Source: Uranotaenia lowii (Eukaryota; Arthropoda; Insecta; Diptera; Culicidae). From it: DNA of 64,000 bases. How positions within the stretch are numbered: position 1 is the stretch's first letter; each line of letters opens with the position of its first letter. Shown piece by piece: positions 57,340 to 64,000 of this stretch. Location: the NCBI RefSeq assembly GCF_029784155.1, contig NC_073693.1, positions 285,358,875 through 285,422,874 on the forward strand, in the 5' to 3' direction. Position numbers and translations under genes: made by a program. The notes below the pieces were generated by a model, which had not been told where the DNA came from, searched no databases, and worked only from the letters and a program-made list of their open reading frames with translations.

Positions 57340-58890
57340 TTATCCGTATTTTTTTTCTTAAAAGTATGAAGAAAACGCTAGATTTGTACGAAAAAAGGTC
57401 TGGAATCCAATAATAAATAATTGAAATACCGGCAATTGTTTTTGTTCCTATTCTAATTAAACAAGCTTTACCCGGGGCATTTTTTTCGAAACCGGATTTT
57501 TGTAAGTCTTCATTCAAATGCATAACTGTTTTTATAATATACCTACTTGTATTTGATCTGTGTCAGTTTTATCCAATCTTACATTTCGTTTTCCGGCACT
57601 AGTCTCAATTCACAAAAGCTGATTGTTGATGTTAAGCAAAAGCATGATACTTTATACTTTGAATCAGTTTTTCCAAGAACAGAAAAACTAATATTTGTTT
57701 TCTTTTACCAAATTTATGATTCATATGACTGCTTTCCTAAAGCAGTATGCATCTACTTGTTTTTTGCTCACTTACAATTTTAAGTATCATGCAACAGTTT
57801 TTTCATGTTTTAAACTTCTGTTTTTTCTTTCTTCATAAATATCGAATGTTTTAATAAATGTTCATAAGAGTTACAATAATTTTTTCTCATATGTTTATCT
57901 CAAATTAAGTGAATGTTTCTTCATAAAATAGAAATCGCAATTTAACACTTATATGAATGTCAAACGATTAATTTTGAATGTTCGTTGAGTTGAAATAGTC
58001 CTCAAGAAGAAAAAAACGACAGTTGTTGGAATTATTTTATCTAGTAATATCAATCAAGTTACTCAACTAAAAACTTTTGATTGACCTTACTTAATGAACT
58101 ATAAATGTAACGGATTCTGTACTTCCAAAGCCGTTCGCAAAATATCCGTTTCGATTAAATTTGAGTTCTAGTTTAATGGCGTTCTCCTGGCTGTAAATGT
58201 TAACCGATTTTGATCATATTATATTCATTGTGTAGGTATTTAATTCTTATTACTCAACATTTCAAAATGAAGTCGATATTTGTTATTTATTTCTTATCAA
58301 CGGATCACATGTTGATCCAAATGATTACTTAAAATTAAAAAATTAAAAAAAAAAAAAAAAAAAAAACAGTCTAACCAGGTTATCAAAAACTGGTTCAGAA
58401 AGTATAATGTTCGAAAAATCAATCTTATTTTTAAAATACTCATAACTTCTGACAGCTTTTCTGCATTTAGGTAAGTGTTTCATTGATGTTTGCAATCGTC
58501 AAGAATCCATCTATTCGACAATATATAGATATGTTGGGGTGCAATGAACGTTTTGACCGCTATCTCAAATCTTCCGGTAGAAAAAAATATTACTTTAAAA
58601 AAATGACATCCAATTTTGGCTTTGCTAAGCTGTATTTCATTTCTAAATGATCCGATTTTCAAAACTCAAATTTTAATTTTTTGTCGTTAATTTGATCATC
58701 GTTTTCATAGAACATACTTGGTCTGTCAAAATTCCCAGTTCTTCAGTATATCGAAATGATAATAATGATTTTTGAAATATGCGCTTCGGGTCATATTGAC
58801 CCGAACAGCTTTGGAGGGTTAAATATGATAGATTCAACTACAATTGCATGATTCATTTAAGGCATTGAACTATAAATATGATAAATTCAA
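57340..58890. other. AT-rich stretch, no gene seen
   Basis: No supported gene. It contains a run of 22 A residues at 58345-58366. The short phrase ATGATAGATTCAACT / ATTGAACTATAAATATGAT recurs on both sides of the next element (58820-58890 and 60450-60570), marking the original host site. Confidence 0.4.
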
Positions 58891-58891
58891 C

Positions 58892-60450
58892 CAGGGCCGT
58901 AGGAAGAACCGACTCATGGGGAGGGTTTTTGTGACTGATTTTTGCCCAACAATCCACGACAAAAAAAATGAAACAAATAATGTTTGCATCTATATGATCA
59001 TTCATTTTTAAGTACTCATTAATAAATTTCGTAATAAATCGTAACTTTTGAAAAGTGGTGTTTAACCTAAAGGGTGGCCTAAATTTTTTATAATCAAACC
59101 TTAAGAAACAAAAAAAATTGAATTTGCTTTTATCGATTGTCAAAAATCTTTGACTTTGTTTAAGAGTCTGGTAGATCAAAATTATTTGATTCAAACTTCA
59201 ATTTCCTTTAAAAAAAGGTTTTTTAGGTGAAGATCAGGAACATGTTTCTTTAACAGAAAGTATTGTTCACAAAGAATCAATTCCATGATAAAATTCCTGT
59301 GATTGATATTTTTATCAAATAAAATTTGGGCTTTATTTGCAAAACATAGAAAATTAACTCAAATCTACTTTTTATTTGTGATTTTCAGCTTAATTATATG
59401 TACAAACTTATTTTGATTAAAAAAATTAAATTTGGAATTTGAACTGACAAGCAAATTTTTAAGTTCATGTTCTCTTAAATTCTTCAAAAATTTTATGTTG
59501 ATTGAAAAACTCATTATCAAGCTAATTCTTTTTCTGAATTTTGAATCTGCATTCTGAACCTGAATTCGAAAATTGAACTTTGAATCAATTTCGGAATTTC
59601 TATACGATTACTGAAATGTACAAAAAATACGATTTCCGAATTTCTATTCCAGATCAGAATTTTATGAGTCAAGTATAAGAGCCTTCACTCATGAATGTAT
59701 TATTTAAATTCTATAGTGCTGGTTTATTCTTAATTCATTATTTCAATTATTTATTTTTAATCTGTACTGTGAATATATTAATTATATGGGAATTTCAAAT
59801 GGTGAATCAGTATTTGAGTTTTCAATTTTGGATCACCATTGAGAAGCTCCAAATCAATTAATTTTGTTTAAGAATTAAGTTTCAGAACTTCGAATTTGAA
59901 TATATAACAAAATTCTTCTTTTTTAATATTCAGAAAACTATGTTCAAAATATTGGAAATGCATAAGATTTGTGGAAAACATGATTCAAATTTGATATGAA
60001 ATCCAAAACCAAATTTGAACCAGGATTTGAAAGCGGCTTTTCATTTCTTATTTCTTTTGATTATTTGAACTGAAAATCAGGAATCCTAAACTGGATACAG
60101 AATCAAAAATACGAAATTAGAAGTACAATTTTGTTTACAGGAAAATGGAACCAGAACCTCCGAAATGGGTTTATTTTAAAATTTAATATTCAAACCTGAT
60201 TTTTTATGAAAAAATGAGAAAATTTTTAAAAATTGTATCGGAATTTTTAACTTAGGATAGGTTTTTGAGGTTTTGGCATTAGTTTTTAGTCTAGATTGTT
60301 ACTCTTGAATAACTTTACTCTATTATCGTAATTTGTTATGAATTTAAAATTTTGAGTGTAGTGTAGAACATCTTGCTTCCTATTTTGGACCCCCGGTGGG
60401 GGGGGGGGGTTTAACTCCCAAACCTCCCCCCCCCCCGTTCCTACGCATGG
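58892..60450 (+). mobile_element. G-tract family element 1 (hAT-like, non-autonomous)
   Basis: Left end CAGGGCCGTAGGAAGAACCG plus ACTCATGGGGAGGG; right end, read inward, CATGCGTAGGAACGGGGGGG. The flanking 8-mers AATTCAAC and GATTGAAC agree at 6 of 8 positions, consistent with a decayed hAT target duplication. The interior is AT-rich, built of diverged GAATTTGAA-like phrases, and encodes nothing. The right-end segment is repeated at 22431-22620. Confidence 0.65.
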
Positions 60451-60697
60451 ATTGAACTATATATTTCTGGCTCATATTTAACTATTTATACGATAGATTC
60501 AACTGTAAATATGATTGATTCATCTACAAATATATGATTGATTCTAGCCATTGAACTATACATATACATATAATAAATTCAAGCGGCCACTAGGGCCCAT
60601 GTTAAACATTAAAAAAAGTAAGCTTTTACATACACAGATATTATCATTTAAGATCAGATAGTTTTCAGAAATTGTGAAGAAAACCTTTAGCCGGACT

Positions 60698-62144
60698 CAG
60701 GCCCGTGCGAAGGACCCGTCCATGGGGGGGGGGGGGGGGGGGGTTCGAAATTCAAATTTTGCTAGAAATAATAACAATACCAAAAATGCATAATAAATAA
60801 GAAAATTTAATTTTAAAACTCTTTTTGTTTCATGACCATGAAACAAACTCGAAATATAATAAATTTTACTGATTCTATTCAAAATAAATAAGAATCAAAG
60901 TTTCAAATCAGTGATTTTTTCCAGTAAGTTATTAAAAAATATTCAAAATGATAATCCTTATTCTAAACAAGAAATTTTAAGTCAATATTTTCGAACACCA
61001 GAAAACAAATGCAAATCAAAATTTAGAATAAAACCATAATTTAAAGCTTCGAGTATAAAAATCATAAAATGCAACATAAAATGTAACACCAGATTTAAGA
61101 ACAAAATAAAGCCCAATTCTTAAAGAAATTTCAGAAATTACCACCATGATTAGAACAATATTTAATCAAGATTTGAAATGTGAATTTTCGATATAAAAAA
61201 TCTTTTTGAACTTAAGAGAAATTATTCAAAACACATAGATAATGATTAAATTTAATCCGATAAAAATGAAAATATCAGCCAGAGGTCAAAGTCAGAAATG
61301 AAATCCAATTTGATATTCGAAGTCTTACTTTTTTTGTTAAATAAATGACTTAAAAAGTTCAAGTTTAATTGAAATTTACAATAAAACCTTTCGAAATTTA
61401 GTATACAACATATTGAATTCATCATCTCTAACCCAATTCAGGTTTAGTAATGAGTGATTTCTTGAATAATCAAATACTAAACTGATTAAAATTTCAAAAA
61501 AATATCCAAATAGTGTTGTGAATATTGAGACCACAAAGCATTAATGAAATTAGTTATTGTTAATTTAAATTAACTCTTAAAGTTACTACACAGAATTATT
61601 AACTGTGGGAAAAATGTGAATTTAGTGGCCTCGTGTTATTTTTCGAGGCCCTTTTGAATGTGGAGTTAAGCATTTAGAAGAACAAAAAAAAAAACAAATT
61701 GAAATTGACGTAGGAAATGGTTTTCTGAATACTTCATATCAACATAAAATTTGTAATGAAATAAGCGATTTTTGATTAGTAATAAAGTAATGGATGAACT
61801 TGTTAAGAACATCTTCGAGGTAGGGTACTTGTGTGTCAGGATTTAAATTACAATACTTAGGCTTAAAAAATTTCCGATCGAAATTGACAATTGAAAATAA
61901 ATTTTAGCTCTCGAACGTCACGTAGTCTCGTTAAATGATATAGCTAAGTTCTAGAATGATAAAGCACTAAATACCAATTTTCTGACATGTTTATAAACAC
62001 TTATTTTTGAACACCTTTTGGTATCAATTAATTTCACATTTCTACTGTAAATTCATTTCTTGAACAGATAATTTTACTTGAAAAAATCTCCATAGGGGGG
62101 GGGGGGGTTAAACCCCTAAAACCCCCCCCGTTCGCACGGCCTTG
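60698..62144 (+). mobile_element. G-tract family element 2, hAT-type with 8-bp TSD
   Basis: Left end CAGGCCCGTGCGAAGGACCC plus GTCCATGG and a run of G; right end, read inward, CAAGGCCGTGCGAACGGGGG. An exact 8-bp duplication, GCCGGACT, lies at 60690-60697 and 62145-62152. Poly-G/poly-C tracts sit just inside both ends. The last 250 bp (61880-62110) are the reverse complement of 2600-2850, and the first 90 bp match the end at 7068. It is non-autonomous, and it defines the ends of the family scattered through this window. Confidence 0.85.
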
Positions 62145-62152
62145 GCCGGACT

Positions 62153-62790
62153 TCATATACAGAATCGGACTTCATCCTCAAAAGGCATTGAAGAAAACAA
62201 GAAGATAGAGTTCACAAAAGGCATGTAGGTCCTAAATCAAAAATTTTCTCTACTCCACGGACGGATTTTATGAGCTTCCTCTAACATGACCTGCAACTGT
62301 TTGTGAAGAAATTGAATTTACCATGTAATAACTGTTTTCAATACGGTATTGAACCAGAGAGAAACGCTCATGTTGTACAAGTGTTACTGCAGTAATATAT
62401 TTCCAAATCGTCAAATTTCAACTCTATGGAGCATTTTTAGAGGTTATTCAAGAATATTTCAAAGAACAACAATTATAGGCATCAAAAGGGAACTGGAAAA
62501 AAGGCGTTTAGGAAGCCTTACATCTTACATTACCTGTGCAAACTGGTCCTATGCTCAGAAGTAAAATCAGTTCGCTGCTAGAACACAACCTCTCTAAGCA
62601 ATAAGCTATTGCGAATTCCTTGATCAAACTTATTAGCTGGTCTATTAACACAGGTGTAATTCTGATGCCGCCTCATGATAATTTGTAATATTTTAAAGTT
62701 TTAAGCGGTCTTCTCAACTTACTTGATTTTTTACTTTTCAAATCGATTTAAGATATTTGTTATACATTAATCTTTGGCTGTACCCTCATC
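62153..62790. other. Short AT-rich stretch, no gene seen
   Basis: No supported feature. The 71-codon frame at 62349-62564 has no recognisable motif. Confidence 0.35.
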
Positions 62791-62794
62791 CCGC

Positions 62795-63815
62795 TTGATC
62801 ACCAATCTGTCCTCTCAACTCGTTTATAGGTGTTTTTCCAAACATTTTTTTCAAGCTGTCCTCTCAAGTCACTTGATCACCAAGCTGTCCTCTTAACTCG
62901 CTAATAGGTATTTTTCCAGTCATTAATTTCAAGCTGTCCTCTCTGGATGTTTTTTTTCACATTTTTTCTATCCAATCTGTTCTCTCAACCAAGTTGCCTT
63001 CTCAACTTGCTTATGAGTATTTTTTTTTATATTTATTTCAAACTGTCCTCTCAACCCGCTTCCTCACCAAGCTGTCCTCTCAACTAGCTTATAGGTGTTT
63101 TTTCCATACATTTATTTCAAACTGTCCTCTCAACTCGCTGGATCACCAAGCTGTCCACTCATCTCGCGTAAAGGTGTTTTTTATACATTTATTTCAAGCT
63201 GTCCTCTCAACCCGTTTGATCACCAAGTTGCCCTTTCAACTCGCCTATAAGTATTTCTTACATATATTTTTAACTGTCCTCTCAACCCGTTTGATCATCA
63301 AGTTGCCCTCTCAACTCGCTTATAGGTATTCTTTACATTTATATCAAACTGTCCTCTCATCTCGCTTGATCACCAAGCTGTCCTCCAGCTCGTTTATAGG
63401 TGTTTTTGCATACATTTATTTCAAGCTTTCCTCTCAACTCGCTTGATCACCAAGCTGTCCTCTCAAACCCGCTAATAGGTATTTTTTCCAGACATTAATT
63501 GCAAGCTGTCCTCTCAACCCGTTTGATCAACCAGCTGTCCTCTCAACTTGCTTAAAGATGTTTTTTTTTCATATTTTTTTTATTCAAACTGTTCTCTCAA
63601 CCCGCTTGATTACCAAGCTGTCCTCTAAACTCACTTATAGGTATTTTTTTTACATTTATTCAAACAGTCCTCTCAACCCGCTTCCTCACCAAGCTGTCCT
63701 CTCAACTTGCTTATAAATATTTTTTCCATAAATTAATTTCAAGTTGTCCTCTCAACTCGCTGGATCACCAAGCTGTCCTCTCAACTTGCGTATAGGTGTT
63801 TTTAAAATATTCATT
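62795..63815 (+). repeat. Minisatellite, 76-84-bp unit, about 13 copies
   Basis: Units start (C)ACCAAGCTGTCCTCTCAAC at about 62800, 62879, 62988, 63066, 63144, 63220, 63296, 63371, 63447, 63527, 63611, 63687 and 63766. Each unit is itself two related halves: the phrase CTGTCCTCTCAACYCGCTT occurs twice, once before ATAGGTGTTTTTCCATACAT and once before GATCACCAAG. Copies are moderately diverged. An apparent 150-codon frame at 62994-63446 is only a by-product of the unit length. Confidence 0.9.
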
Positions 63816-64000
63816 ACAATATAGTGTAAACAAATCAGCATCGAATTGAGCTTTACCGCTTAAAGGTTTCGTCCATGTAGTACGGGCCTACATCAACCAA
63901 TTTTGGACCATGATTAAGAAACCATCTCTACAAAAGGCCACACAAAACTATAAGATGAGTATGAACTCTTACGTTTGTTTAGTAGGCCAGCCGGTAGACC

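Larger units (their letters stand above)
31562..64000 (+). other. Putative second intron, running past the window edge
   Basis: It begins with GTAGGTGAAATG. Everything to the right is transposon-derived or unassigned, and no exon continuing the protein at 30671 in phase 0 was identified. If the next exon lies beyond 64000 the intron exceeds 32 kb. Confidence 0.5.

Noticed and set aside
62994..63446. 150-codon open frame
   Set aside because: It is produced entirely by the minisatellite; the repeated peptide follows from the unit length.
62795..63815. CRISPR-like regular array
   Set aside because: Spacers are not unique (they repeat with the unit), and the context is eukaryotic.

Overview
The window is eukaryotic: AT-rich, gene-poor and dense with nested transposable elements. 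There are no operons or bacterial gene arrays, but there are GT..AG splice signals, tRNA-derived SINEs, a GIY-YIG Penelope-like element, Tc1-like transposase remnants and many TA-flanked MITE-like elements. Together these suggest an insect, most likely a dipteran and probably a mosquito; that assignment is an inference. The sequence carries a 500-base run of N (39178-39677), an assembly gap.

Only one host gene is well supported, on the + strand. A coding exon (30671-31561, 297 codons) encodes the N-terminus of a secreted or membrane-anchored protein: signal peptide, a furin-type RRKR site, a Ser/Thr-rich mucin-like stretch and a poly-Gln tract. It ends in phase 0 at a GTAGGT donor, so the rest of the protein lies in later exons. 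A strong acceptor at 30401-30402 opens this exon. A possible upstream non-coding exon ends at 1721 with a GTAAGT donor. On this reading the window is a 5' UTR exon, a first intron of about 28.7 kb, the first coding exon, and a second intron running past the right edge. I found no convincing downstream coding exon.

The introns are layered transposon sediment. Supported elements with target-site duplications (TSDs) include TA-flanked TIR elements at 10408-11292, 15352-17358, 23943-24917, 36542-38547, 41302-41540, 46777-47744 and 53211-54181; hAT-type elements with 8-bp TSDs at 40104-40917 and 60698-62144; a 1.8-kb near-perfect fold-back flanked by TAA at 33661-35477; and a non-LTR insertion with a TSD of at least 23 bp nested in a MITE at 16054-17100. 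Others are a head-to-head Penelope-like pair (44392-46088) with degenerate hammerhead-like motifs, a long-TIR Tc1-like family in two copies (about 23650-25610 and 48450-49610), a G-tract-bearing hAT-like family spread over several loci, a head-to-head pair of tRNA-like SINE units (26693-27241), a lone SINE near 20.4-20.5 kb, and a 76-84-bp minisatellite (62795-63815).

The most unusual pattern is a cohort of different TIR elements that each repeat their own short, often palindromic motif many times near both ends. Two of them (41801-42611 and 53211-54181) enclose what look like small spliced gene fragments: introns of 64-66 nt, a short open frame and an AATAAA signal. They look like gene-capturing MITEs.
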